Positions 1 through 8,873 of a DNA stretch of 43,000 nucleotides are shown here, in pieces. This DNA is from Acetobacteraceae bacterium (lineage in GTDB: Bacteria; Pseudomonadota; Alphaproteobacteria; Acetobacterales; Acetobacteraceae). The stretch spans positions 1 to 43,000 of the forward strand of contig JAIYDS010000145.1 of the NCBI GenBank assembly GCA_027487385.1, in the 5' to 3' direction. The notes below the pieces were generated by a model. It was not told the DNA's origin. It searched no databases and saw only the letters and a list, made by a program, of their open reading frames with translations. The position numbers and the translations under genes are program-made. Numbering within the stretch: the first letter of the stretch is position 1; each line of letters starts with the position of its first letter.

Positions 1-22
1 AGCCCGGTAAGGAATCTCGGCC

Positions 23-1336
23 TTGCGTCTCACCCGCGCCTTTCTGCCCACCCTCAAGGAAACCCCCGCCGACGCGCAGATCGTTTCGCATCGGTTGATG
101 CTGCGCGCGGGGCTGATCCGGCAGACTTCGGCCGGCATCTACGCTTGGCTTCCGGCCGGCTGGCGCGTGCTGCAGCGCGTGACGCAGATCGTCCGCGAGG
201 AGCAGGACCGCGCCGGCGCGCAGGAAGTGCTGATGCCCACGATCCAGTCGGCCGAGCTGTGGCAGCGTTCCGGGCGCTATGAGGATTACGGCAAGGAAAT
301 GCTGCGGCTGAAGGACCGGCATGAGCGCGACATGCTCTTCGGCCCCACCAATGAGGAGATGATCACCGACATCTTCCGCGGCTACGCCACCAGTTACCGC
401 GACCTGCCGCGCAACCTCTACCACATCCAGTGGAAGTTCCGGGACGAGGTGCGCCCGCGCTTCGGCGTGATGCGCGGCCGCGAATTCCTGATGAAGGACG
501 CCTATTCCTTCGACATGACGGTGGAGGGCGCCCAGCATTCCTACCGCCAGATGATGCTGGCCTATCTGCGCACCTTCCAGCGCATGCGCCTCAAGGCCGT
601 GCCGATGCGCGCCGATACCGGCCCCATCGGCGGCAACCTCAGCCACGAATTCATCATCCTGGCCGAGACGGGCGAGAGCACCGTCTTCTACGACAGCGAA
701 TTCGAGAGCCGCGACTGGGCGGATGCCTCGCTCGGCTATGATGACGTGCCGGCGCTGCAGGGCTTCTTCAACCAGGTCACCTCCATGTATGCGGCGACCG
801 AGGAGATGCATGACCCCGCCGCCTGGGACTCCGTCCCCGAGGCGCGCCGCCGCGAGGGCAAGGGCATCGAGGTCGGCCACATCTTCTATTTCGGCCAGAA
901 GTATTCCGCGACCATGGGGCTTTCCGTGGCCGGCCCGGATGGCGCGACAGTGGTGCCGGAGATGGGCAGCTATGGCATCGGCGTCTCCCGCCTGGTGGCG
1001 GCGCTGATCGAGGCCCATCACGACGAGGCCGGCATCAAGTGGCCTGACGCCGTAGCGCCTTGGAAGCTCGCCATCCTGAATCTCAAGCCCGGCGATGCCG
1101 GCTGTGACGCGCTTTGCGAGAAGCTCTATGCCGCGATGCCGGACCAGGCCGTCTATGACGACCGGGCCGAGCGCGCGGGGGTGAAGTTCAACGACGCGGA
1201 CCTCATGGGCTTCCCCTGGCAGGCCATTATCGGGCCACGCGGGGCCGCCAACGGCCGCGTCGAACTGAAGCGCCGGATGACGGGTGAGCGGGTAGAGCTT
1301 TCGCTTGAGGAAGCCCTCGCCAAGCTCAACGCTTGA
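23..1336 (+). CDS. proS: Prolyl-tRNA synthetase, short alphaproteobacterial type
   Basis: Class II aminoacyl-tRNA synthetase that charges tRNA-Pro in the cytoplasm. The 437-residue protein has motif 2 around [16 protein letters not shown], followed by KDAYSF, and motif 3 around [10 protein letters not shown], then a C-terminal anticodon-binding domain (from about residue 345). It is much shorter than the 570-residue E. coli enzyme because the inserted editing domain is absent; in this family Ala-tRNA-Pro is usually cleared by a separate deacylase, which is not in the window. The start is TTG, with AAGGA about 9 nt upstream. The stop overlaps the next gene (TGATG), consistent with a proS-lolC/E-lolD operon. 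Only 22 bases of upstream sequence are visible. Confidence 0.96.
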   Translation: MRLTRAFLPTLKETPADAQIVSHRLMLRAGLIRQTSAGIYAWLPAGWRVLQRVTQIVREEQDRAGAQEVLMPTIQSAELWQRSGRYEDYGKEMLRLKDRHERDMLFGPTNEEMITDIFRGYATSYRDLPRNLYHIQWKFRDEVRPRFGVMRGREFLMKDAYSFDMTVEGAQHSYRQMMLAYLRTFQRMRLKAVPMRADTGPIGGNLSHEFIILAETGESTVFYDSEFESRDWADASLGYDDVPALQGFFNQVTSMYAATEEMHDPAAWDSVPEARRREGKGIEVGHIFYFGQKYSATMGLSVAGPDGATVVPEMGSYGIGVSRLVAALIEAHHDEAGIKWPDAVAPWKLAILNLKPGDAGCDALCEKLYAAMPDQAVYDDRAERAGVKFNDADLMGFPWQAIIGPRGAANGRVELKRRMTGERVELSLEEALAKLNA

Positions 1337-2586
1337 TGTTCAACGCCTTCGAACGGACGGTCGCCGCGCGCTATCTCATGTCGCGCAAGAGTGACCGCTT
1401 CACCTCGGTGATCGCTGGCTTCTCGCTGGTGGGCATCATGCTGGGTGTCGCCACGCTCATCATCGTGATGTCCGTCATGGGTGGGTTCCGGCAGGAATTG
1501 CTGGGGCGCATCCTGGGACTGAATGGGCATCTGGGCATCTATGCCGCGGATCGCGGCAATCTGCGCGATTTCGACGCCATCGCCGCCACCATCCGCCGCG
1601 TGCCCAATGTGGTCTCGGCCACACCCATCGTGGAGGGCCAGGTGCTGCTGACCGGCGCGGGCAGCACCGCCACCGGCGGCCTGGCCCGCGGCATCCGGCC
1701 CGAGGATCTGCGCGCGCGGCCGCTCATCGCCGGCAATATCCGCGCGGGCAGCCTCGCGAATTTCGAGGGCGAGGATGCGGTGGCCATCGGCACGCGCCTC
1801 GCTTTCCGATTGGGGCTCAGCATTGGTGACAAGATCACCCTGGTCAGCCCGCAGGGGCGCGCGACCGTGATCGGCACGATCCCCCGCCTGCGCGCCTACA
1901 CCGTTGCGGCCATCTTCGAAGTCGGCATGAATGAGTATGACAGCACCTATGTCTTCATGCCACTGCCAGCCGCGCAGCTCTACTTCCAGACCGGCGACGC
2001 GGCCTCGCAGGTCGAGGTCTTCGTGGCCGATCCGACGCGGGTGCGGGCGGTCAATCGCGACATTCGCGCGGCGCTGAACCAGCCGGTGCGCATCCTGGAT
2101 TGGCAGGACGCCAATTCCAGCTTCTTCGCGGCGGTGCAGGTGGAGCGGAACGTGATGTTCCTGATCCTGACGCTGATCATCATCGTGGCGGCCTTCAACA
2201 TCATCTCCAGCCTCATCATGCTGGTGAAGGACAAGGGGCGGGACATCGCGGTGCTGCGCACCATGGGCGCCACGCGCGGCGCCATCCTGCGCATCTTCCT
2301 GATGTGCGGCGCCTGGATCGGCGTGGTGGGCACGCTGGCCGGCTTCCTGGTCGGCGTGGTCTTCTGCCTGAACATCGAGAGCATCCGGCAATTCATCCAG
2401 ATGCTCAGCGGCACGGAGCTGTTCAGCGCCGAGATCTACTTCCTCACGCAACTGCCCGCCGTGCTGAACTGGACCGAGGTGATGCAGGTCGTGGCGCTGG
2501 CGCTCTCGCTCGCGCTGCTGGCGACGATCTATCCGAGCTGGCGCGCCGCCAAGACCGATCCTGTGGAAATGCTGCGCAATGAGTGA
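1336..2586 (+). CDS. lolC: Lipoprotein-releasing ABC transporter permease (LolC/LolE family)
   Basis: Inner-membrane permease of the Lol system, which extracts outer-membrane lipoproteins and hands them to LolA. The roughly 416-residue protein has the MacB/LolC layout: one transmembrane helix near residues 20-45, a large periplasmic domain, then three C-terminal helices (about 270-400), with a conserved cytoplasmic stretch after the second helix ([15 protein letters not shown]). The protein ends DPVEMLRNE, typical of the family. ATG at 1336 overlaps the proS stop; a TTG three bases earlier is less likely. The gene overlaps lolD by 8 nt. Only one permease is present, so it probably acts as a homodimer (LolF-like) with LolD; the lolC symbol is therefore approximate. 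Confidence 0.93.
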   Translation: MFNAFERTVAARYLMSRKSDRFTSVIAGFSLVGIMLGVATLIIVMSVMGGFRQELLGRILGLNGHLGIYAADRGNLRDFDAIAATIRRVPNVVSATPIVEGQVLLTGAGSTATGGLARGIRPEDLRARPLIAGNIRAGSLANFEGEDAVAIGTRLAFRLGLSIGDKITLVSPQGRATVIGTIPRLRAYTVAAIFEVGMNEYDSTYVFMPLPAAQLYFQTGDAASQVEVFVADPTRVRAVNRDIRAALNQPVRILDWQDANSSFFAAVQVERNVMFLILTLIIIVAAFNIISSLIMLVKDKGRDIAVLRTMGATRGAILRIFLMCGAWIGVVGTLAGFLVGVVFCLNIESIRQFIQMLSGTELFSAEIYFLTQLPAVLNWTEVMQVVALALSLALLATIYPSWRAAKTDPVEMLRNE

Positions 2587-3256
2587 GCCCCTGGAACTGC
2601 GCGGCGTTGAGCGGCGCTACAAGACCGAGGCGGGCGCGCTGGATGTGTTGCGCGGCGCCGACCTCACCCTGCATGCGGGTGAGATCGTGGCGCTGGTGGC
2701 GCCTTCCGGCACCGGGAAATCCACGCTGCTGCATGTGACGGGTCTGCTGGAGCGGCCCGATGGCGGGGAGGTCTTCATCGAAGGTGCCGCCGCCGGCACG
2801 CTGAGCGATGACGCGCGCACGGCGATCCGCCGCAACACCATCGGCTTCGTCTACCAGTTCCATCACCTGCTGCCGGAATTCACGGCGGAGGAGAATGTGA
2901 TGCTGCCGCAACTGGCGGCCGGCACGGCGAAGGCAGCGGCCAAGGCGAGGGCCGCGGAAATCCTCGGCCAGTTCGGCCTGGCGGCGCGCTTGCAGCACCG
3001 GCCGGGTAAGCTCTCGGGCGGCGAGCAGCAGCGTGTCGCCATCGCCCGCGCCCTGGCCAATGGCCCGCGCGTGCTGCTGGCCGATGAGCCGACCGGCAAT
3101 CTGGACACCGCGACGGCGAACCTCGTCTTCGAGGAATTGCTGCGGGAGGCGCGGGGCAGGGGCCTCGCCTGCCTGATCGCCACGCACAACCCGGCCCTGG
3201 CGGCGCGGATGGACCGGACGGTGACGCTGCGCGAGGGCCGGGTGGTCCCTGGGTAG
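2579..3256 (+). CDS. lolD: Lipoprotein-releasing ABC transporter ATPase LolD
   Basis: Cytoplasmic ATPase that powers lipoprotein release with the permease encoded just upstream, whose 3' end it overlaps by 8 nt. In the 225-residue protein the Walker A is APSGTGKST (residues 41-49), the ABC signature is LSGGE (145-149), Walker B is VLLADE (165-170) and the switch histidine is H203. The first glycine of the Walker A consensus is alanine; I recall the same variant in other alphaproteobacterial LolD proteins, so it is probably functional. Last gene of the proS operon. Confidence 0.95.
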   Translation: MSEPLELRGVERRYKTEAGALDVLRGADLTLHAGEIVALVAPSGTGKSTLLHVTGLLERPDGGEVFIEGAAAGTLSDDARTAIRRNTIGFVYQFHHLLPEFTAEENVMLPQLAAGTAKAAAKARAAEILGQFGLAARLQHRPGKLSGGEQQRVAIARALANGPRVLLADEPTGNLDTATANLVFEELLREARGRGLACLIATHNPALAARMDRTVTLREGRVVPG

Positions 3257-3303
3257 CGAACTCCGCGCCACGGCCTATGCTGGCGCAAACAGGAGGGAAC
3301 ACC

Positions 3304-4440
3304 ATGGATCTGCCGCTCTCAGGGCTCACCGTGATCGAGGTCGGCCAGGCGCTGGCCGGGCCGCTCGCCGGCGTCGTGCTGGCCGATATGGGCGCTGATG
3401 TCATCAAGGTGGAAAAGCCCGATGGCGGCGATGATGCGCGGCTCTGGGGCCCGCCCTATGGGCCGGATGGCGTCACCTCGCTCTATTTCCATGGGCAGAA
3501 CCGGTCCAAGCGCTCCATCACGCTCGACCTGAAGCGCCCGGAGGACATCGCCGAGCTGCACCGGCTCTGCGAGAGCGCGGATATCCTGATCCAGAACCTG
3601 CGCCCTGGCGTGGTGGAGGAAATCGGCATTGGGCCCGAGGCGATGCTGGAGCGGCATCCGCGGCTGATCTATTGCTCCATCTGGGCCTTCGGCTTTGAGG
3701 GGCCGATGAAGATGAAGCCGGGCTTTGATCCGTTGCTCCAGGCCTATGGCGGCATGATGAGCGTGACGGGCCAGCCCGATGGCCCGCCCACCTTCTGCGG
3801 CGCATCCATCAATGACAAGGCGACGGGGCTTTTCATCACCATCGGCGCGCTGGCGGCGCTGCGCTGGCGGGACCGCACGGGGAAGGGCTGCCTGGTGGAT
3901 GGCAGCCTGTTTGAGACCGCGGCCTTCTGGGTGGAGGGGCAGATCAACAACCACCTGGCCACCGGCGATATTCCGCAGCGGCATGGCACGGGGGCGGCGG
4001 TGATCGTGCCCTACCAGGTGTTTGACACGGCGGACCGCCCGCTTTGCCTGGCGGCGGGGAATGACCGGCTTTTCGCGCGGGCGGCGAAGGTGATGGGCCA
4101 TCCCGAATGGGCAGCTGATCCGCGCTTTGCGACCGGCGGCAACCGCGTGCGCCACAAGGCGGAGTTGCTGCCCCTCATCAAGGCCGTGCTGCTGACGCGG
4201 CCGCGCGATGAATGGCTGGCCGCGCTGGATGCGGTGGGCGTGCCGAGCGGCCCGGTGAATGACATCGCCGAGGTCACGGCCAGCCCGCAGATGGCGGCGG
4301 TGGATCTGATCCAGGATTTGCCGGGCGGTGGCCCCAAGGTGATCGGCCTGCCCCTCTCCTTCAACCGGCAGCGCCCCAAGCCCCGCAGCGACTCCCCCAA
4401 GCTCGGCGCGCACAACCGCGAAGTCCTAGGCCGCGACTAA
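3304..4440 (+). CDS. CaiB/BaiF family (class III) CoA transferase
   Basis: Transfers coenzyme A between carboxylic acids through an aspartyl-CoA thioester intermediate. The 378-residue protein opens with SGLTVIEVGQALAGPLAG and DMGADVIKVEKP, the usual family start, and has Asp171 in the DKATG motif at the position of the catalytic aspartate in formyl-CoA transferase. Length is normal. ATG at 3304 is chosen because AGGAGGG lies 7-14 nt upstream; an in-frame ATG at 3277 lacks this. Substrate cannot be read from the sequence, and no linked catabolic gene identifies it. It follows lolD by 47 nt and is followed by a hairpin-plus-T-run terminator. Confidence 0.9.
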   Translation: MDLPLSGLTVIEVGQALAGPLAGVVLADMGADVIKVEKPDGGDDARLWGPPYGPDGVTSLYFHGQNRSKRSITLDLKRPEDIAELHRLCESADILIQNLRPGVVEEIGIGPEAMLERHPRLIYCSIWAFGFEGPMKMKPGFDPLLQAYGGMMSVTGQPDGPPTFCGASINDKATGLFITIGALAALRWRDRTGKGCLVDGSLFETAAFWVEGQINNHLATGDIPQRHGTGAAVIVPYQVFDTADRPLCLAAGNDRLFARAAKVMGHPEWAADPRFATGGNRVRHKAELLPLIKAVLLTRPRDEWLAALDAVGVPSGPVNDIAEVTASPQMAAVDLIQDLPGGGPKVIGLPLSFNRQRPKPRSDSPKLGAHNREVLGRD

Positions 4441-4445
4441 GGATC

Positions 4446-4488
4446 GGGGTCTGGGGCCTTTCGGCCCCAGCCGCCGGAGGCTTTTTTT
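4446..4488 (+). terminator. Intrinsic terminator, copy 1 of a GGGGTCTG intergenic repeat
   Basis: A perfect 8-bp stem (CTGGGGCC, loop TTTC, GGCCCCAG at 4451-4470) is followed by CCGCCGGAGGC and seven T residues. It starts 5 nt after the CoA transferase stop and fits a rho-independent terminator for that gene; the convergent GNAT gene ends at 4489. Near-identical modules occur near 22245 and 25780. Confidence 0.8.
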
Positions 4489-4959
4489 CTAAAATTCCCG
4501 CCGCATGATGGTGACGGGCCGACGCGCATCCACCGTCTCCTCCATCACCTCCCATCCCAGCTTCAGGTAAAGCCCCTGCGCGTCATGCGTGTAGAGGAAG
4601 AGCGATGGGAAGCCCGCCTGCCGCGCCGCATCCTCCACCGCTGCAACAAGCCGCTGCGCGCAGCCCTGGCCGCGCGCCTCCGGCACCACATAGACGCCGG
4701 CCAGCCAGGGGCCGATGTCGTTGCGGATTTCGAGGTCGGCATCCACGAAGCTCGCCGTGCCGCAGGGGATATCGCCCGCCAGCAGCACGAAGGATTGCGG
4801 CGTGCCGATCTCGGCCGTGCATTCGCGCAGGATGTCGCGCACCTCTTCCAGCGGGTGCCCATTGGGGTGCCAGAAGGCATCCCAGAGCCAATTCGCGACC
4901 ACCGGGATGAGTTCGGGATGCTCGCGCAGGGTGACGATCCGCCAGGCGGCGCGGTTCAC
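4489..4959 (-). CDS. GNAT family N-acetyltransferase
   Basis: Acetyl-CoA-dependent acetyltransferase fold, 156 residues. Motif A is visible as VYVVPEARGQGCAQRL (the R/Q-x-x-G-x-G/A pyrophosphate-binding loop), followed by the usual YLKLGWEV segment near the C-terminus. Its start overlaps the stop of the upstream GT2 gene by 4 nt (ATGA), so it is the last gene of a translationally coupled glycan operon. Context suggests acetylation of an amino sugar or sugar-linked amine, but the substrate is inference; many GNAT proteins act on other small molecules. Confidence 0.87.
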   Translation of the reverse strand: MNRAAWRIVTLREHPELIPVVANWLWDAFWHPNGHPLEEVRDILRECTAEIGTPQSFVLLAGDIPCGTASFVDADLEIRNDIGPWLAGVYVVPEARGQGCAQRLVAAVEDAARQAGFPSLFLYTHDAQGLYLKLGWEVMEETVDARRPVTIMRREF

Positions 4960-5828
4960 AGGGTGAGGATCCGTTCAGGGTCGGCGCGGCCGGTCAGCAG
5001 GTCAAGCAGGCCGCGCATATTGCCGCGGAAGCGGCCCCAGCGATCCACCTCGGGCTCGGGCTTGAAGGAGCGCAGCAGGTTGATCAGGCAATGCCGCGCC
5101 GCCGAAGGAATGGCGTGGGACCATGGGAAGCTGCCCTTGCGGGCGAGGTAGATGGGATTCACCACCTGGGAATAGCCCAGCCGCAGCCCCGGCACACGCC
5201 CCTGCTTCACGCCGAGATGCACGCCGCGCGCGCCTTCGAGGCGCAGGATGGTGCCGTAAGGCAGCAGGCGGCGGGTGAGGTCGATGTCCTCATACCAGGC
5301 GTAGAGGGGCAGCTTTTCGTCGAAGCGGAGGTCATGGGCGCGGACGGGCGCCAGGCGCAGCGCCATGTTGCAGCCATAGCCGTTGAAATGCGGATGCGCC
5401 GCCGCCAGGGAAGCGGGGGGTGTGTCGGCAGCCAGGATGGCGCGGGCTTGCTCGGGCGTGATGCCGGGGCCCTTGGCGCCATCGGCCACGACGGTGCCGG
5501 TCGCCACCGCGCAATCCGGGTTTGCGGTCAGCACAGCCTCCAGCGCTTCGAGCCAGGGCGGGGCGGCGATGAAGTCATCATCGAGGAAGAGCACCGCGTC
5601 GCAATCGCCAATGGCGTCCAGGATGCGGTTGCGCTGGCGCGGCAGGCCGGCGGCGGCGGTCAGGAATTCCACACCGGGGAAACGCAGCGGCAGGTCCGCC
5701 ACATCCTCGGGCGTCACATGGCAGACCAGGATGCGGCCGGGCGCCCGGGTCTGAAGGTCGAGCTCGCGCAGCACTTCGGCGAGGATGGCGGGGCGGCCGC
5801 GCGTGGCGATGCCGATGGCGATCCTCAT
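4956..5828 (-). CDS. Glycosyltransferase family 2
   Basis: GT-A fold transferase that adds a sugar from a nucleotide-sugar donor, probably at the cytoplasmic membrane face. The 290-residue protein begins MRIAIGIATRGRPAIL, the usual GT2 start, and carries the metal-binding DDD motif in FLDDDF (near residue 90) and an acceptor-side YEDIDLTRRL (the [E/D]D motif). The ATG at 5828 overlaps the upstream stop by 4 nt; a longer in-frame extension upstream lies inside the preceding gene and is rejected. Part of the six-gene run with ATGA/GTGA junctions. Confidence 0.9.
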   Translation of the reverse strand: MRIAIGIATRGRPAILAEVLRELDLQTRAPGRILVCHVTPEDVADLPLRFPGVEFLTAAAGLPRQRNRILDAIGDCDAVLFLDDDFIAAPPWLEALEAVLTANPDCAVATGTVVADGAKGPGITPEQARAILAADTPPASLAAAHPHFNGYGCNMALRLAPVRAHDLRFDEKLPLYAWYEDIDLTRRLLPYGTILRLEGARGVHLGVKQGRVPGLRLGYSQVVNPIYLARKGSFPWSHAIPSAARHCLINLLRSFKPEPEVDRWGRFRGNMRGLLDLLTGRADPERILTL

Positions 5829-6697
5829 GCGAGGGGCTCCAGCGGGGCGGGGTGCGGCAGGGCGCTGGCCTCGGGAGCGAGGAAACCCTCCATCCGGCCG
5901 AGGAAGGTGGCCCAGTAGTAGCGTGCGTGGAGAAGCCGCCCGCGCAGCAGCGAGACGCCGATGCCGCCGAGCGGGCGATACATCAGAGGTGCCCATGTGC
6001 CGGCGGGCACGCCATGCCGGCGTAGCGCGAAGCCAAGGCCCAGCCCATAGCGCTTGGCGCGCGCCACGGCTTCCGGCGTCAGCCGCTTGTCGGGGTGGAT
6101 GATGCGAAGGCTGGGCTCGTAGCGGGCGGCATGGCCCAGGGCCATGGCGCGGCAGACCAGGTCATTGCCCTCGGCCGAGCCGAAGCGCGCGCCCGGCCCC
6201 ATCGCCTCGTCAAAGCCGCCGAGCGCCAGCGCCAGGTCGCGCCGGAGCCAGAGGTTGAACTCGATCACGCTGGTCCAGACATTGGCGAGGGTGATGGGCC
6301 CGCCCGCCGGGTTCCAGCGGCCGGAGCCGAGCCCGCCCTCGGGTGCGGCCGCCGGGCCGGTCAGGATGGCGAGGGTGGCGTCGGCGTCGAAGGCGGCGCG
6401 GACCTGGGCCAGCGCGCCGGGCGGGAAGAGGCAGTCATCATCCGGGAAGCCCACCAGATCGCCCCGCGCATGACGCAGGCCCAGGTTCCGCCCGGCATTG
6501 GCGCCGCCCTCGGGGCTGCGCAAATGCCGGAGGGGCAGGCGGGGCGCCCATTCCGCCGCCAGCGCATCCAGCCGCCCATCCCCGTTCTGGTCCACCAGGA
6601 TGACTTCGTATTCGGCGCTGGCATCGGCCAGCAGGCTTTCGAAGAGCGCGCCGATCTCGGCCACGCGCCCCTTGGTGGAAACGACCAGCGAGATCAC
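5825..6697 (-). CDS. Glycosyltransferase family 2
   Basis: A 290-residue GT-A fold protein starting ISLVVSTKGR, with GGANAGRNLGL and the donor/metal motif FPDDDC near residue 85, then GSAEGNDLVCRAM on the acceptor side. Paralogous in fold to its downstream neighbour but clearly divergent. Start is GTG, overlapping the upstream stop (GTGA). No transmembrane segment is obvious, so it probably works at the membrane with neighbouring transferases. Sugar specificity is not readable. Confidence 0.9.
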   Translation of the reverse strand: MISLVVSTKGRVAEIGALFESLLADASAEYEVILVDQNGDGRLDALAAEWAPRLPLRHLRSPEGGANAGRNLGLRHARGDLVGFPDDDCLFPPGALAQVRAAFDADATLAILTGPAAAPEGGLGSGRWNPAGGPITLANVWTSVIEFNLWLRRDLALALGGFDEAMGPGARFGSAEGNDLVCRAMALGHAARYEPSLRIIHPDKRLTPEAVARAKRYGLGLGFALRRHGVPAGTWAPLMYRPLGGIGVSLLRGRLLHARYYWATFLGRMEGFLAPEASALPHPAPLEPLA

Positions 6698-7812
6698 GCC
6701 GCCGCCCCCGGCAGCGCCACGCGCACCACCGCCTGCAATTTCCGCCGGAACTCGGCGATGCTGAATTGCCGCGCCTGGGCGGCACAGGCCTCCGGCGTGA
6801 AATCCGCCTCGCGCGCCACGAAATCCTGGACGGCTTCGATGATCGCCTCGGGCGTCTGGGCGTCGAAGAAAAGCCCGGTCTCGCCTTCGCGCACAATGTC
6901 CCGCGCGCCGCCGCGGCCATAGACGATGAGCGGCGTGCCGCAGGATTGCGCCTCGACCATCGCGATGCCGAAATCCTCCTCGGCGGCGAAGACGAAGGCG
7001 CGGGCGGTTTGCAGCAGGGAGACGAGTTCGGTCTGCGGCACGCGGCCGCGGATCGTGATGTTGGGCGCGCCCGCCGCCGCCTTGGCCACCAGCGGCGCGG
7101 CGGGGCCATCCCCCACGATGGTAAGTTGCAGCTCGGGCATGCGGGCAAAGGCCTCGGCCACCAGCTCCACGCGCTTGTAGGGCACCTGGCGGGAGGCGAC
7201 GAGGAAATGGGTGCGCGGCGCGGTCGAGAGCGGAAAGCCGTCCAGGTCCACGGGCGGATGCAGCACCGCGGCCTCGCGCCGCCAGACCTTGCGGATGCGC
7301 TCCACGATATAGCTGGAATTGCCGAGGATCACGTCGGGCCGCGCGGCGCTCATCTGGTCCCAGGCGCGCATGCGGCCGAGCAGCCAGCGCGTGTAGAGCC
7401 CCTTCAGCCCGCGCGTCAGCCCGGCCTGGCGCAGATATTGGTGCTGCAAATCCCAGGCATAGCGCATGGGGCTGTGCACATAGCTGATGTGCCGCGTGCC
7501 CGGCCCCGTGATCACGCCCTTGGCGACGGCGTGGGAGGAGGACAGCACCAGGTCATAGCCCTGCAGGTCGAATTGCTCGACGGCGAGCGGCATGAGCTGG
7601 AGGTAGTTGCGGAACATCCGCCGCGCGAAGGGCAGGCGCTGGATGAAGCTGGTGGTGGGGATCTTCCCGCCGAGGAAGCCGCGCTGGTTGTCGGGCAGGA
7701 AATCGCACAGGGCGAAGAGATCGGCCTCCGGGTAGCAGGTCAGCATCTGCTCGACGACGCGCTCGGAGCCGGCATAGCTGTCCAGCCATTCATGGATGAT
7801 GGCGATCTTCAT
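6694..7812 (-). CDS. Glycosyltransferase family 4
   Basis: Retaining GT-B transferase of 372 residues. The N-terminal half begins MKIAIIHEWLDSYAGSERV (the glycine-rich acceptor-side loop is degenerate) and contains SYVHSPMRYAWD. The C-terminal half has the GT4 donor-binding motif EDFGIAMVE (E-x7-E) followed by AQSCGTPLIVYGRGG. This is the architecture of WbaZ/mannosyltransferase-like enzymes, but the sugar is unknown. ATGA overlap with the upstream GT4 gene and GTGA overlap with the downstream GT2 gene indicate translational coupling. Confidence 0.91.
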   Translation of the reverse strand: MKIAIIHEWLDSYAGSERVVEQMLTCYPEADLFALCDFLPDNQRGFLGGKIPTTSFIQRLPFARRMFRNYLQLMPLAVEQFDLQGYDLVLSSSHAVAKGVITGPGTRHISYVHSPMRYAWDLQHQYLRQAGLTRGLKGLYTRWLLGRMRAWDQMSAARPDVILGNSSYIVERIRKVWRREAAVLHPPVDLDGFPLSTAPRTHFLVASRQVPYKRVELVAEAFARMPELQLTIVGDGPAAPLVAKAAAGAPNITIRGRVPQTELVSLLQTARAFVFAAEEDFGIAMVEAQSCGTPLIVYGRGGARDIVREGETGLFFDAQTPEAIIEAVQDFVAREADFTPEACAAQARQFSIAEFRRKLQAVVRVALPGAAA

Positions 7813-8873
7813 CGCGGCAGAAACCCAACCAGGCGGCGGGCCGCCTGCTCCCAGGAGAAGTGCTGGACGCGGTCGCGCCCGGCTGAGATGACAGAATCCC
7901 GCAGGCTTGTGTCATCCGCGAGGCGGGAGATGGCAGCACCAAGGCTTTCGGGGCGTGCCGCGTCGAACCACAGCGCCGCCTCGCCACAGACCTCGGGCAC
8001 CGCGCCGGCCTTCGAGGCGATGACGGGGCAGCCGCACCACATGGCCTCGACCGGCGGCAGGCCGAAGCCCTCATAGCGCGAGGGGAAGACGAGGCAGAGG
8101 GCGGATTCATACAGCGCGCGCAGCTCGGCATCCGAGACACGGCCGAGTGGCCTGACGTGTTCGCTGGGCGGTGCGCCATCCTGGCGGAAGACGGCCGCAT
8201 CCTTGGCGCCGGCGACGGCGAGCACCAGCCCGCGCTCCCCCAGCGCGCCGATCGCGTGGTGCAGCGCGGCCAGGTTCTTGTGCGCGGCGCCGGTGCCGAT
8301 GACGAGCGCATAGCCGCCCGGGGCCAGGCCGTGCTGCGCGAGGATGGCGGCATCGGCGGCCTCGCGCAGGATATGCTCGCCACCTTCGAGCGTGACGCCG
8401 ATGCGGGCCGCATCCAGCCCGAGATTCGCGGCGATGCGTCCGGCGGAGAATTCCGAGACGGAGAGGATGCGCGTGCCGCGAAACACCAGCATGCGTTGCA
8501 GGCCGCGATACCAGCTGCGGAATTTCCAGGAGTAGCTCTCGGGCGTGTCGAAGACGCCGGCATCATGGATCACCACGGCCTGGTTGCGCCCCTGCGAGAC
8601 GGGCGCGGTGTTGCCGAGGTTCAGCAGGAAATCGCCGCCCGCCGCGCGCGGCAGGTCCAGCTGCTCCCAAAGCTGACCGCCGCGTGAGCCGGTCATGCTC
8701 GGCGCCAGATGCGGGAAATCCTCCAGCCCCTCGGCGCCCGGCGGCGCGATCAGGCGCATGGGGGGGGCCTCGCCGCGTGCCACCAGCCCATCGAGGGCGC
8801 GCGTCATCTCCCGGGCATAGCGCTGCACGCCGGTCAGGCCTTGCGTGAGGAATCTTCCATTGATCGCGATCAT
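7809..8873 (-). CDS. Glycosyltransferase family 4
   Basis: A 354-residue GT-B protein. It starts MIAINGRFLTQGLTGVQRYA, where the LTGVQRYA loop is typical of GT4 enzymes acting on polysaccharide intermediates, and has the E-x7-E motif in YEGFGLPPVEAMWCG. The ATG at 8873 overlaps the flippase stop by 4 nt. The frame stays open far upstream, but only as an out-of-frame shadow of the flippase and beyond. Family is certain; donor and acceptor are not. Confidence 0.9.
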   Translation of the reverse strand: MIAINGRFLTQGLTGVQRYAREMTRALDGLVARGEAPPMRLIAPPGAEGLEDFPHLAPSMTGSRGGQLWEQLDLPRAAGGDFLLNLGNTAPVSQGRNQAVVIHDAGVFDTPESYSWKFRSWYRGLQRMLVFRGTRILSVSEFSAGRIAANLGLDAARIGVTLEGGEHILREAADAAILAQHGLAPGGYALVIGTGAAHKNLAALHHAIGALGERGLVLAVAGAKDAAVFRQDGAPPSEHVRPLGRVSDAELRALYESALCLVFPSRYEGFGLPPVEAMWCGCPVIASKAGAVPEVCGEAALWFDAARPESLGAAISRLADDTSLRDSVISAGRDRVQHFSWEQAARRLVGFLPR